Shown here: piece after piece, positions 1 through 12,800 of the stretch | Layout of the letters: every line of letters begins with the position of its first letter | How positions within the stretch are numbered: the stretch's first letter is position 1 | DNA from: Hofstenia miamia | Lineage: Eukaryota > Xenacoelomorpha > Acoela > Hofsteniidae | Assembly: GCA_900660155.1 (NCBI GenBank) | Contig: CABFPE010000203.1 | Coordinates: 211,278 to 275,277, forward strand | Length of the DNA: 64,000 nucleotides | Direction of reading: 5' to 3' | Notes under the pieces: model-generated | What the model was told of the DNA's origin: nothing | What the model saw: the letters and a program-made list of their open reading frames with translations, nothing else | The model's database searches: none | Program-made: the position numbers and the translations under genes

Positions 1-44
1 AAAGCGATATTTATGTGTTAATGTCTTATTTGCCTATGTCCATT

Positions 45-196
45 GATGTAATATTTCTATTTTCACCAAACACACTTTTGTTTTAAAACAATTTTTATAT
101 TTTAATAGTTTATTCACCTATATATGTGATGTAATATTTCTATTTTCACTAAACACGCTTTTGTTTTAAAACAATTTTTATATTTTAATAGTTTAT
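45..196. repeat. tandem direct duplication, about 68 bp
   Basis: A stretch at 45-113 recurs at 130-196 with only a few differences: two substitutions and a 2-bp length change. Both copies run from GATGTAATATTTCTATTTTC to TTTTAATAGTTTAT. The offset is 83-85 bp. No function is evident. Confidence 0.9.
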
Positions 197-204
197 GGCA
201 AATA

Positions 205-816
205 CTAATGGGATGTTACGAGAACTTCAGGGTGTCCCATTGGAACGGGGTCGTGCTCTTCTCTTACTACTTATATCTTTATATTTTTTCAAGTTCTATT
301 CTTTCCATTTCTGTTAGATTTATATTTAGTTTTTTGGTAACTTTTCCTAAAGTATATCCATTTTTCTTTATCCCATCACTAACAATTGTGTGATATACTC
401 CTAGATCTTTATCAGACATTGTTAGACGACTAACTTCTGTAATTTGTTAGTTTTATGTCATATAATTTGGTATAGATTTAACTTTATGGCTTGTTTTTGC
501 ATGTTCCCCAACACTACTTTAATCTTCAGACACTAGTCCATAATCTATAGGCACAGGTTCGGATGAATAAAGGTTTTTCCATTCACTCCCTAATTTTTCT
601 AAAGCATCTTATTGATTTTCTAAACTTTCATTAAAAACAGATCCTTGATCTGAAATAGTTTTTGTAATAGGTTTGTATGTTTCTTGTAAGTTGTACTGAA
701 CTTCATTTTGTTGGTTAATGTAGTCATGTTTTTGTTGTAAAATCTTTCTTTCTTGTTTACTGACTTCTTCAAGATTTACTAGTTTTCAATATTCATTGTA
801 ATCCATTGTTATATAA
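205..816 (-). pseudogene. decayed coding relic, family not recognised
   Basis: Read on the minus strand, this stretch keeps a long amino-acid-like frame rich in Gln, Lys and Glu near its start (for example KQERKILQQKHDYINQQNEV). It continues as plausible protein, interrupted by several breaks, to about 205. Composition and length suggest a once real protein rather than noise. I do not recognise the family. It could be cargo of a large DNA element and is treated as a fossil. It has no neighbours that help. Confidence 0.4.
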
Positions 817-1558
817 TTAATTTAGAAAATAATTATTGACATTAAAATTTAAAATGTATTCTGTCCAATACATTTGTGCAAATAGTGTGGGATTAGGGCT
901 TAAATCTAGTGCAAAGGAGGTTGAGAAGACCATGAATTTCAACATCTTCAAGCAAATTTTGGATGGCAAAGAAATTCTGTGGTGAGAAATGGTAATGATT
1001 CACAGCCATAATCATTAAATCTTGGTCGAAAGAATGAACAAAATTGTGCTGACATCATATGATGATAAGAAGATATCTGCTGGATCATTACCGAAGTTTG
1101 CTGTATGGTCATAAAGGTATAGGTTGTATTTACATGTATTTCACTAATTTTCTATTTAGATAGTCTACAATCAACGTTTAAACGTCCTCTCTAAGATGCC
1201 TCTATAAGTGTACAAAGTCCTCATTTAAGTATATATCATTTATATCATATATACTTTAATGAGTGTTGTCTAGATTCGCCATCACATGAAGCTTGCATAT
1301 ATGTACCATCTACAAGCAGCAAAAGACCTCATTTAGGTATATGAAAATTATTTTGTACACGTTTTTAATAATTATTGTTTAGACACATGAGATAATAATG
1401 AATTGCTCCCATTGCCTCATTCTGCCTCCATAGTTGCTTCAAGTTTCTGTATATGGTAATGGAAATAGTTGATATATTTTTAATAATAATTTTTCACTTA
1501 GATATTGTTGTAAATATTTTTCATTGTTCCCTACAATGTGTTTTGCTACATTTCTACA
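817..1558. other. non-genic AT-rich stretch
   Basis: No supported gene. From about 1180 there are scattered words (GCCTC, TGTTTAGA, CTCATTTA.GTATAT) that resemble diverged units of the array that follows, so the array may begin earlier than its clear part. Confidence 0.5.
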
Positions 1559-2040
1559 CTTGTGCAAGGTCCTCCACTACAGAACATGTGTATGTTTTAG
1601 ACCTATAAATTCATTAATAAAATGTTTAGATTTGTCTGCTTTCATTTGTGGTGCTTTGTCTATCAATTGTTGAAAAAAATGCCTCCATGTTAAATGTCCA
1701 CTGCAACAAATGTATAATTGTTTGTGTGATAAATTAACCAAATATTTAACTGTATTCACCTTTATTTGTAATGCCTCATATTGTATCAATTGAAAAACAT
1801 GCCTCTACGTCAAAGCCCTCTACAACAAAATGTAAGTTTGTTTTATTCATGTGATAAATTAACCAAATATTTAGCTGTGTTTGCCTCTATTTATGATGCC
1901 TAATTGCATCTATTAAAAAAGTGCCTCCATGTGGAAATTCAAATACAACAAAACGTGTGATTGTTTTAAATGTATATATTAATTTATTTAGCTTTGTCTA
2001 CCGCCCTTCATGATATCAGCACCTCGTTCTATATAATTGC
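1559..2040. repeat. degenerate tandem repeat, unit about 118-125 bp, four units
   Basis: Four successive units share the order: TACAACAAAATGT-like core, TGTGATAAATTAACCAAATA or a variant, TTTAGCTGTGTTTGCCTC-like, GATGCCT-like, then an A-run and GCCTCCATGT. Units start near 1559, 1677, 1793 and 1915. Two middle units share GTGATAAATTAACCAAATAT exactly. The decay suggests an old satellite-like array. A minus-strand ORF at 1577-1789 is only a by-product. Confidence 0.75.
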
Positions 2041-4085
2041 TTTCACACATGATGGATGATTTCTCATAGAAATTCTCGACTCACATGCATTCTCAAGTTT
2101 CATTGTATGTAATTGCAAGGTAGTAATTGTGAGTGATGATTTGTCTATCTCTAATTAATTTCTTGTTTAGCCTACATTTACAAAATAATGTGTAGACTTT
2201 CTCTCATTCTACACTTTACCAAACAAATGTTTCGATATGAAGTAGATGGGTACTGGGGAAACAGTTATCACGTTAGAAAATTAATCTGTTTATTGTAGCA
2301 GATATTAAAAACATGGAGAGATGCAACATGGTATAAATATTTTTATGCTAAAAAATTTTATTCTGCTTTTAGACAATTATCGTTTCTCTTTGTTTTTTGC
2401 TTCAGCACTAAAAAATCTCACAATAAAGCATTTGAGCATTTTCCCGTCATATAAACTTACTATTTTTCTACATTAGAAAGGTTGTTAGTATGATAATGTT
2501 TATTACATTTCCTTCATGATTTAATACGTATGTCAGTTTGTATTTATTTAATTATTAAGCTCTCGTCTGGTCCCCATGGTAAATTCAGTCTGTTATTATT
2601 GGAAATTGTCTATCACACAATGTTCATAATACTGTAGAATCACTGGGTTAAAACTAGAGAACTAACAGGTAAGCAAAAACATTGGTAGTTTAGATCTCCA
2701 ACAGAAAGAAACAAACATCCAAGATAGCCTATTCCACAACATCACATTGAGGAGATGTCCTATCTTCTTATCATTACGAAAAAATACTTAATTAACAAGG
2801 ATTATTGAAGATAAGATGTTTAAGTGAAACAACATTTATTAGCTTTTTGCACAGGCTCAATCGTATTTATACATTAAGCAATAATAATTATCTTCACTGC
2901 TTCACTGTGTTTACACTTTTTAAAATACGAATTCCTTCACAAATTAATCAAATAATAATGACACATGCGATATAAATGAAAGGACAACAAATAGTAGCAC
3001 AATACTACACTCGAACTAAACAGTCACTGGTAAGATTACGTCATCATATAATAAAATAGAGAAAATTAATATAGAAATCGAACTGAATTAACAAATGAGA
3101 TGTTTCATATCAAGGAATTTTTAAACGCGCCATATTGCGACTTCAGTGTTTTATAGCCTATCTTAAGGCATGCAAAACCCTTTTTGCAGTAAATATCATT
3201 TCATTGCTTAGTTAGTGTAATTTTAAGCTTACCCATATAATGTCTATAGACATATCTATTTTCGTTCTTTGGCGTTTTAAGATAAAGTTTTTAGAGGAAT
3301 TCAACTTAAAATTTGCATTTGGAAATTTTAATTCAAAATTATGCGTATCCATCTTGTATATACCAAATTTCCTTCATCTGGTTACGTAGAATGATTATCA
3401 ACAAATCAAATGATATTATTATTTTATTAAGGTATTTGTTCACTCTTTGGCGTTTTGCTAATAACTGAAACAAATGCACTTGGCGTTATAGGTGCACAAA
3501 CACCATGAGTAGATTCATTTGAAATGGCTAGTTACTTATGTTTAAAAATATATAATATTAAAGAATATTTTCATAATTTTTAAAATATTGTATACTTTAT
3601 TATATTTGCGAATTATAAAAATTAGGCATTTTAATTTCATAATGTAAACAATGCATTGATCTCAATTGAATGTCACTGAATATTTATTACACAAAGACGA
3701 TATAAATAATATTCATAATTACCAAGGAATTAATTACAACAGGTTTTTCTTTGTTGCTACATTTGGGTAAACAAATTTTCATAATGTAAATAATTGGATT
3801 TTTTTAGCTAACCTATTGTAACATATTGACTTTGTTTACTGAAGTGGAAATGTGATTGATTGTAGTTAATTACCAATACATCTGCTATTTCAAATAGCTT
3901 TGCTTTGTTATTAAACCTGGGGAGGATATTCTTTTTAGTAAACAATGTTCTTCTTAACATCGAAATTTTCGAAGTTATCAAAATCAAATGATGTATTGCA
4001 TTAATATTGTATGCATTTAATTTTTTTGATGAATTTTCACAATAACACTCGCATGCATATCATACATAAATCAAAATATATTCTT
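2041..4085. other. non-genic AT-rich stretch
   Basis: I see no ORF, splice-bounded exon, RNA gene or clear repeat here. The motif TTTGGCGTTTT occurs twice (about 3270 and 3440), with no clear meaning. Confidence 0.5.
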
Positions 4086-4320
4086 TGCCCTCGTTGAAAA
4101 ATCTTTAAAAACTTTGCAGATACTTCAATTTACATTAAAATCTTTGAAGAAATTGCAATTCTTTCAAGAAATGTAATTTTTTACTTCAAGATCTTTAAGG
4201 ATACGCAATTCTTGTATAAAATTAAAGAAATTACAGATCTTTAAAGAGTATAAATTTTTATCTTAAAAGATCTTTCATAAATAAATTTCCTGTTAAAAAT
4301 CAAAGAAATTGCAGATCATA
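4086..4320. repeat. degenerate short repeats of AAATCTTTGAAGAAATTGCA type
   Basis: Variants of AAA(G)ATCTTT..AAGAAATTGCA(G)AT recur about six times in both orientations, every 30-50 bp, in a patch otherwise made of A and T. This is simple-sequence-like and of unknown origin. Confidence 0.5.
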
Positions 4321-4821
4321 ATTTTATGTTGAATGGTTATAAGTTTTAGTAGCATATATGTTTCTAGGTTTGACTTAGCAACATAGAATTTCTTTATCAT
4401 ATTATAAGACTTTAGAAATAGCATACATTTAGCAAATATTTCAAACATAAATATTTGGTTAAGTTTTGCAAGTAGAAAATCAAAAATTCTTCATAGCATC
4501 ATTTAATATGAAATGTAGAATTTCTCTTTCTATAAACATTAAAATTATTCATGTTTTATTATGAGATGATTATACATATGGTTATATGGATATATATACA
4601 TAAATAATATTAATGACGCATTTAAAATATTCGTCCAATCTCAATGATATATAAGTGTCCTTAACAAATTGCGGTTTTGCTAATAATAATTAATCTTAAA
4701 ACAGTGTATCACGCAGGTCAAAGTCATTGCTCATATTGTATTAACGCTTATCGCGTGTGCAAACAATACAACTTTGACGGGATAAATGAAAAAAATTTTC
4801 GTAAAAAATTGAAAAATTTAA

Positions 4822-4953
4822 AATCTAGGATCGTGAAATGCATTTTTTAGGATCTATTTTCTCAATATTTTCAAACATTTTCGAGGGCTTCGCCCCGCAT
4901 TGGGTAATGATGATGATGTCCCCCCGTCAGAAAATCCTGCGTACGCCTCTGTG
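4822..4953. repeat. dispersed repeat end, copy A
   Basis: This segment matches 31185-31313: both have GTGAAATGCATTTT, then TCAATATTTTCAAA, GGGCTT(C/T)GC(C/T)CCGC, CCCCCCG and ATTCCTGCGTACGCC(C/T)CTG-like ends. On the reverse strand it begins CAG(A/G)GGCGTACGCAGGA, a look common at ends of invertebrate DNA elements. The second end was not found. A + ORF at 4900-5196 runs through it and is not supported. Confidence 0.7.
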
Positions 4954-5258
4954 CAAAACCAATTGGAGGAATTCAAATTATTTCAAAATTATCATATCAC
5001 ATTGCTCGCTATAATTGGTTTAGCAATGAAAGTTGTATCATTTGCGCGTGGCCTTAAACATCACGTTGAATGCAAAATGATATTGTCTAATTGGGTAATT
5101 CCTTCAAACATATTTACTCATCTACACTGTGCAGACAATAGTATTCAATGTTATACAGACGTGCGGTTTTTGCTCCTAGATGCCATAGTCAGATAAAGTG
5201 GTTATGCGCAAACAATGCACCATGTAAACCATAAACTGTTTTCATGCATTTTCCATAC

Positions 5259-5261
<3 letters not shown>

Positions 5262-5293
<32 letters not shown>
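5262..5293. repeat. (TA)n microsatellite
   Basis: About 16 TA units. It serves as the left flank and probable insertion target of the hAT-like element that follows. Confidence 0.95.
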
Positions 5294-5296
<3 letters not shown>

Positions 5297-6514
5297 GGTT
5301 TCCGCGCTGCCTGGGAATCTAGAAATGCTGTCAAGTGCCTTTAGTGTCTGGAACTGCCTTGAAATTATTTTTTTAATTGCGTCCAATTTATTCTCTTGTC
5401 TAAATGTATTCCTTCTTTCGGGTGATTCCATTTTTCGACTTCGTACATATGTCAATCTTAGTTTCATACATATTTAAAGGTAGCTGCATCAAACATCGCC
5501 AGAGATAGGGATTGAATCTCATCTTAGAGAATTCATTTTAAAACACTAATCAAAATTATTTGCATAACAGTCTCGGATTTATTTTTTTGTTTGTAAAATA
5601 GTCTATTTACAAGGAAATTGTTCAATCTTTTCCTTCATTACAAGCAGCCTTATGAAATTCTAGGGCACAAATTTGTGATTTTATTATAAGAAAATAATTT
5701 GATGTGAGGTTTTCAAATGTGTATATTACAAATTTCATTAATCATTTAAAGAAGTTTGTAACTGGCTGAATATTAATTCCATAATTTATGCTTACAAAGT
5801 CTCACATGGCGTGAACGTGGAATAAAAATTGTACAAAAATAACACCTAGAACTGGAAATCTACAGTAAATTTTCGATGATTTTTAATGATATTTCCAAAT
5901 TTTTTAATTTGTATTGAGGTCAATTAAAAAATTTTTAAATATTTTTTTGGTATTCAATTTTGAGTTTGGTGGGGAAGTTTCTGTGCAATATATCAAAAAG
6001 GGTGCCATATTCCATTTTTAGAAGAACAATGTCGTTCCATGGTTTTGACAGCTTCAATAACATAGGCTTTTCTCTAACAAAAATGTTGTTTAAATATATA
6101 TAGATACTATAATGATTTACAAAATATTAAGTAGTCTGATTTAACTGATTTGCCAACCATTGTGTAGCAATTGTGAATACCTCCTATATTTTTTACATCA
6201 ACTGAACAAGATGGCACGTGTATATAATCTGCAAAAAGCAATACATGTTTCTGTACATTTTTGTATGCTGAAATGGGTTATTCACTTCATTAAAATATGA
6301 AAAACTGTTTATGTATTACATATTTGCATCTGTTTGGCAAACAAATGTTTACTCGTGGGCTAAATTTATCCCAATGGGATAATTTTATGTTAATTTCAGT
6401 CTGGAACTGGTTGGAAATTTAAACTGTGTGGACACGATATTACTGCCTGGACATTTCTTTTAGTTCATCCTGAAACTGCGTGGAAATTGATAAGTTGAAA
6501 TGCGCTGACACCCT
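5294..6514. mobile_element. non-autonomous hAT-like DNA transposon, about 1.2 kb
   Basis: The left end reads CAGGGTTTCCGCGC at 5294. The right end reads GCGCTGACACCCT at 6502-6514, the imperfect inverse. Both sides are flanked by ATATATAT (5286-5293 and 6515-6522), consistent with the 8-bp target duplication of hAT elements, although insertion in a TA tract weakens that evidence. Subterminal motifs of the form CTGGAACTG..TGGAAATT recur at about 5348, 6401 and 6472. It has no transposase, and the ORFs inside are not credible. The CAGGGTTTCCGCG opening resembles widespread animal MITEs. Confidence 0.65.
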
Positions 6515-6819
6515 ATATATATTTTTTTTCGGATCCTTTATTTTGATATTTTGTTTTTTTATGTACAATAAAATAGAAGGAAATTTTGGGCGATTTGTAC
6601 TGATCGATGAGTTATTATCATATAAGGAAATCTTTAGCTTTATTTAGATATTTGTTTCAACAGCATAGTGCAAAAATCCATTTAGTCATTTTCAATTAAT
6701 TCACTACTTCAGCATTTCGTAACTTTGTGTAATTTGTTTACTGTAGTTTAAATCATTACGTTGCAGTTCGATGTTTTTTCAATAAATTTGCTTTAGTTAG
6801 TACATTCAAAATCTGCAAA

Positions 6820-9800
6820 ATGTCATTTACTTGTGTTGGTTGTCGAGTTGCTTTCAACTCACCTGATTTACAAAGAAACCATTTCAAAACAGAATGGCAT
6901 CGATACAATCTTAAACGCAAAGTATATTTTAAAGTAGAGTATAATTTGAAATAATGATTATTTAATTAGGTTGAATCATTGCCACCCGTCACTCAAGATA
7001 CATTCGCAGAAAAACTGCAGGCGATGGAAAACTCTGAAAGCCTAAACAATCAATCCAAAAACTCCGCTTATTTATGTAAGCCATGTGCTAAGGAATTCAA
7101 AAATGTGCAATCTTATCGTAATCATTTTTCTTCTAAGCGTCATAGAGATAAGCTTGTAAATTGTGAACGAAGGGCCGAAGAGAATGTCAGTGCATTTTAA
7201 TTTATTTTTAATTAATTCCCAAGTTTAGGCAGAAGCTGCTTACAAACGCGACATTATGAATGGAATTGACGAAGAAACAGCGAATTTGAACAAGAAAAGA
7301 ACGTTTCTTTCCACAATTAGTTCATTGGGAATGCAGGGTAATTTCAATTTTTAAAAACTAAGCTATTAGCAATTTAGTGAAGCCTCTTTCTGCTGCTGAA
7401 GATAATGGTGAGATTAGTTTAAATTTTTTTACGTTTTATTTTTTATTTTCATTAAGTGGAACATTGATAATTTTTTATGATTAAACAAAGAAATTTTGAT
7501 GTCAAATATGTATAAAAACCATTGTTTAACACGAATTTCAAATTTTGACAATCTTTTAATGTGAAACTAGTAAATATAAACTTTTTATTGTTGTGCTTTT
7601 CGAAAAATTGTATGAAAAAAATTGTTTCTCCTTTTGAGCAAAAATGAAAAGTGCAATATTTATTGATAGAATTATAAACATATTTATTAACACTATGCCT
7701 AACAAATGTGTCAAAATAGAGTCAAATTATAGTTTTGTTTACTTTCATTAGAAAATACAGCAAGTATGTGCACTTTTAATTATATCAAATATATTGATAA
7801 TCCATTTGAATTTGACTGTGTAATTTTTTTCATTCTTTTGCATAATGTTATACTTTGAAATGGTCTATGAAATATAATCCCAAGGAATAATGCTATTTCT
7901 AGTGCTAAGCACTAAATTTATCCAAAATTATCACTACATCTGTAATAAATCGTTTAATTTCGCAAATATTATGTGGAAGTTTCGTGATATTTTCGGATTT
8001 GGACATAATGCACCTTGTCATAGTTTTTGTATTGTAGTTTGAATATCCGTATTTAGTTGACGACGATGTTGAAGATGAGTGGGTAACAGATGATGAAGAA
8101 GTTCCAGAAAGCTCATTGAATGAATTTTCTTGCCTTTTTTGCGATTATGCTTCGACAGACATTCCGATGAATTTGAAGCATATGTCCACTGAACATAGTT
8201 TCTTTATTCCATTTCCTGAAATCCTGACAGATCTTAAAGGACTTCTACTATTTTTAGGTATTTTTAACATATTTCTGTGTTTCTAGTATACGAACTGTTT
8301 CAAAAGTTCTCGTAACTGTAAACTCTACTTTTTCAATAAATAATGGTAATGTGTAACAAGTGCTTGTAATAAGAGAGTTGCATATTAAATGAGATATAGA
8401 AAAGGAATGAGAACTACATAAATTACAACTCAAACAATTACAGTATGACCTCATTATTCACGGGGGTTACGTTCCTTACCCCTCCGCGAATAGCGAAAAA
8501 CCGCGAATATTGGATGCAGTTTTAAAGCGTATATGTATGATATTATATACATTACCAAATGTTTCCCAAACACTCTAAAGATACTTCTGCTCATTAATAC
8601 AGTAAAAATCTAACAGTATTGCATACGGTTATATATTTTACAATAATACATACGGTTATTTATTTCTCTGTAATGATCATAAAACAAATTTATAAGTCAA
8701 TTTTATCTCGATCTTAACTTCCGTAGTTTTGCAGAACTTGATTTTGGAGGAAAAGACGCTTCACTAACAAAGTTTTAAATGATGCAATTGAATAACTTGA
8801 AAAGCACATTTGGTTATCTCGTAATAGAATTGCACATATTGGAACTTTTCTTAACCCGCGAATATGCGGGGCCGCGAAAGGCGAACCGCGAATAGGCGAG
8901 GTCACACTGTATAGTGAATTTGACTACGTATGAAGTGTAATTGTACATAAGAAAGTTGTTAGGAAATACACAAAGCTTTAGTTTAATTTCTTAATTAAGC
9001 GCTAATGAATTCCTCCGAAGTCATATCTAACATCAACAATAGATATATTTATATGGTATGGTATAGAAACACCATTATTGAATTTGCTTTGGATTTTTAG
9101 CCTTAAAATGGTGTGATGATGTCAGGAAAGTCAGCACCTCTACTTAGTTGGAACCAAGGTTATGTAAATTCTGTTTTTTAGAAAAACCGTTTAAGCGTGC
9201 TTTAAAAACATATATTGAACAGAAACAAAAGAAAATTAGTAAACTAATAAACAAAAAAATTTACTTCAAATGCATTAGGAATAAACGTAGGCCTCAATTT
9301 TTAATTTCCAGGCTTCATTTAGCATTTTTAGAGAAAGCGAGACAAAGAGTGGTTTTGAATTTGAAAAAACAGCTAAAGAAAAATATTGGAGAAACACGTG
9401 TTTTAAATACTGCTTTAAACACCTCTGTTTTTTAGCTAGCACTCTTTGGAACATTGTCAGACTGACCACTTGGTTCCTATTTAGGGACCGTCGTCTAAAA
9501 GTCACTAAATGGTTATTATATTTTCGAAAGTCCCTAAAACTCACTAAACCCTCAGTATATTTCATATGAAATGGGCAAATGTAAGGCCACTTCTGCAGTG
9601 TATTGATACAAACATACATTTTGGTAGAAAATCACACTGTCTGCTATGAATTTTTTCTGGGTGATTTTTAAGAATATACAAAAGGTATCTAAAAAGCCGA
9701 TTTTTATTAACTTTTGTGAGGAATATTAATTGAGGTCATATGTCATTAGGTCATTCTATGACTTGCGGCCCCTAAAAAATTCAAACAAGTGGTCAGTCTG

Positions 9801-12800
9801 AACATTGTATATGTTATTCAAATTACGTGAAAGCTCAGCTCTAGCTCTGTTGATAAAACGAATCGATATTTCTGTCAAAAGAAAATTTCCAAGATGTTTT
9901 AATTGTTCTATTGACAAATATTTTACTGCATACAACGCATTGATTTCGCTGTAGACAACCTCCCTTAAATGTTTGGTCAATGACGCAATGCAAAAATTCT
10001 AAATTCATATAAATTTTCAGTCAACAGACCAATTCAATTGATATTTCCATCCGAGGTTTGTGAAATCATTCATCAAACGGATCGATAAGTTGTTTACTGT
10101 TGTAACCATCTTGGGTGATTTTAACTAATTGCTTTCCACTAATCAGATTGACAAAATCATTTGCAAAATTACTTGAATTTTAATTTTTTTCAATTTAGGA
10201 GAGAAGCTTTCGGTTTACCATCATTGTTTGTTTTGTAGTGTAGAGAAAAGGTCTTATTCGTCATTGGAAGCTGTTCGCGCCCACATGAACGACAAAGGAC
10301 ATCGAAAAATAGCTAGTGACACCGCTGATGACTTCCTAGAATATGTTCAATTTTACGGGTATTCTTACTTTTTACATACTATTTACATTCCTCCGTCTTA
10401 TGTGAAAATCACAGGCTGTTAAATTGCCAAGAAACCACATACAACCGTATTTTGGTGACTTTATTAGCATATGTTGTCCTTATATATAGAAAGTCTCTTT
10501 TAATATCGTATTTGATCGCATCTTATATTTTGACATTTTATTTTTTAATGGCCTACTTAATCAGAAATGTGATTTTTTCCAGATTTTAGGTTTTCCTCAT
10601 TTTTATGTGCTTCAAGATCAGTATATAAACATTGTTCAAATACTCAGCATCACGAAAATTTTATCATATTTAAACTTTTAAGGGGTTGTTTCACTTGATA
10701 TTTACTTACTCCTCGAGTACACAAACGGTTTTACCAATGCTTTGCTTTGTTCATCGATATTATTCTACTATGTACGGATGCAAATCACCTTGAACATAAT
10801 CTCTTTGCACCTCCCGTGTTAAAAAGAACCAACGCACATTTCACTTGCCAAAAGGTATACATTCGAAAGTTTGGGTGCTTTATAGTTGTTCAACAAAGGC
10901 ATCTACTAAATGCTATTTGGTCATTTTTGTATTTGGAGCTAAATTTTTGGGTAGATATTCCCAACATATCTCATGTTATTTACAGTTAGATTGATTTTGT
11001 AATTTCTGTATGTAAACCAAACGTGGTAGTAGATGATATGTGGACTTCTTTTGTAGTTGAACATTTATTAAAACTTTTTTATTTTTGAAACGCTATTATA
11101 ACAACTACAAGATTATGACGTTCAATACTCTATATGTAATATATATATATAANTCGAAGATATGTAAGTTATCAAGCAACAAAACTAGTTTTTCTGACAT
11201 ATCAGGACATAGTCAATTTAATATGCGTCAAAATATTTAAAACATCTATATTAATTGAGAAACTGGGTTGCCCTTCTGTAATAATTGAAAAATATATTAT
11301 CCGATAGTTAAATCATCCGGAAGTACGCAGTATATTTTAATTCATTATCCGGATCCCATCCCTAAAACGTTTTTATATGCTAGTTAATAGCACACGGATC
11401 TTTAGAATTTTTTATGCCATATTAGGCATGTACAAATACAAACATGAATATTTAATATATAATACTTTGATATTTAATATAAAGGTGAGACTTACTTTTA
11501 TAGCAATAGAATTGTTTAGAAGTTTGAATTAAACTAGAATTTATATTATTCTCAGTGTTTAGGCAAAAACACCAAATAAAATAAAGACAATGTGATGCAG
11601 TGTGTGAAATGTAACAGATCTGTCACATTGAAAAAACTAATACTTCCAAAATAGCAATGGGAAATTTTATACGAGTGCGAAATGCAATATCTAAAATTTA
11701 AAATGAACCTTAACGTAATTTGAATCTAGTTCCGTAGATTTTTTGGCATCCGCTAAGGCTTTGTGATACTGAGAGACCATCATGTAGGCAGCACATCTAT
11801 TTCCATATATAGCGGAATTACTGGAGTCAATGTCTAGAGCTTGACTGTAAAGTGAAATAGCTTCTGTATAATTTTTATTTCCATATTTTTCGTTTCCCTC
11901 TAATCGCAAAGTTTCTGCAGAACTAAATTTAACTTAACAAAATGAATATAAAAGTTATACAACCTCATGTAAATTTGTAAGACTGCTCACTAAAAAAGGC
12001 AATAAAATAGACCCATTTCAATTGAACTATATAATTCAAAATATAATTATTTATTATATTATATATATATATATATATATATAAAGAAAAACTGATTTTT
12101 ATTATTTTAAACAATCATTTCGTCCTCCATAATGTTGGCGTTTCGGCATATTTCATTTATCGACCTCCGCCATAATTCCCTTTATGCTGTTAGTAGAGAT
12201 GAGTGCGGTGCGATAATGCCGCGGTAGCTGTTTACACAATTGCGGTGGTTAGCGGTAGAATTATAACAACTTGCGGTGGCATAGAAGTTATACTGATAAC
12301 GTGTTTTGTCTTAGGATTTAAAATCTATAAGTTTTTCTCAAAAAACTGTTTTTGTTGCAAAACCTAAGAGCTTTCACATACAAAATAATTAAAGTAATTT
12401 TTACATATTTCATTGAAAATTTGATATTACCTTAATAAAACTGAATGAAATCACAAAATCCCTAAGAAATTTTCCCTTAACTTTTCTACGAATGATCCAT
12501 AATCCTAAAACAATAATTCAGAAATATGAATATTTTGTTGCGAAGATAAAAATATCTATTATTGCGGTATACCGCTGTAAAATTTCATATATTGCGGTAG
12601 TTTGTCGTAAAAAAACGTACATTGCGGTGGTTAGCGGTGAAGTTTTTCCTCTGCGGTGGCAATAATTTTAAAAAAACCTGTGCCGCGCTCATCTCTAGCT
12701 GTTAGTAACATTGAAATTTTCGGTATATTTCGAAAACGGATATATTCCCTATCCTTGCGAAATTCTCATTAAATGTTTAGTGGAGATGAAGATAATGAGG

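Noticed and set aside
5244-5477. Overlapping ORFs on both strands starting in the (TA)n run
   Set aside because: They read YIYIYI repeats and the terminal sequence of a non-coding hAT-like element.
9275-9619. 114-codon minus ORF
   Set aside because: Overlaps the boundary of the hAT MITE at 9458 and the opposite-strand ORF; no family signal.
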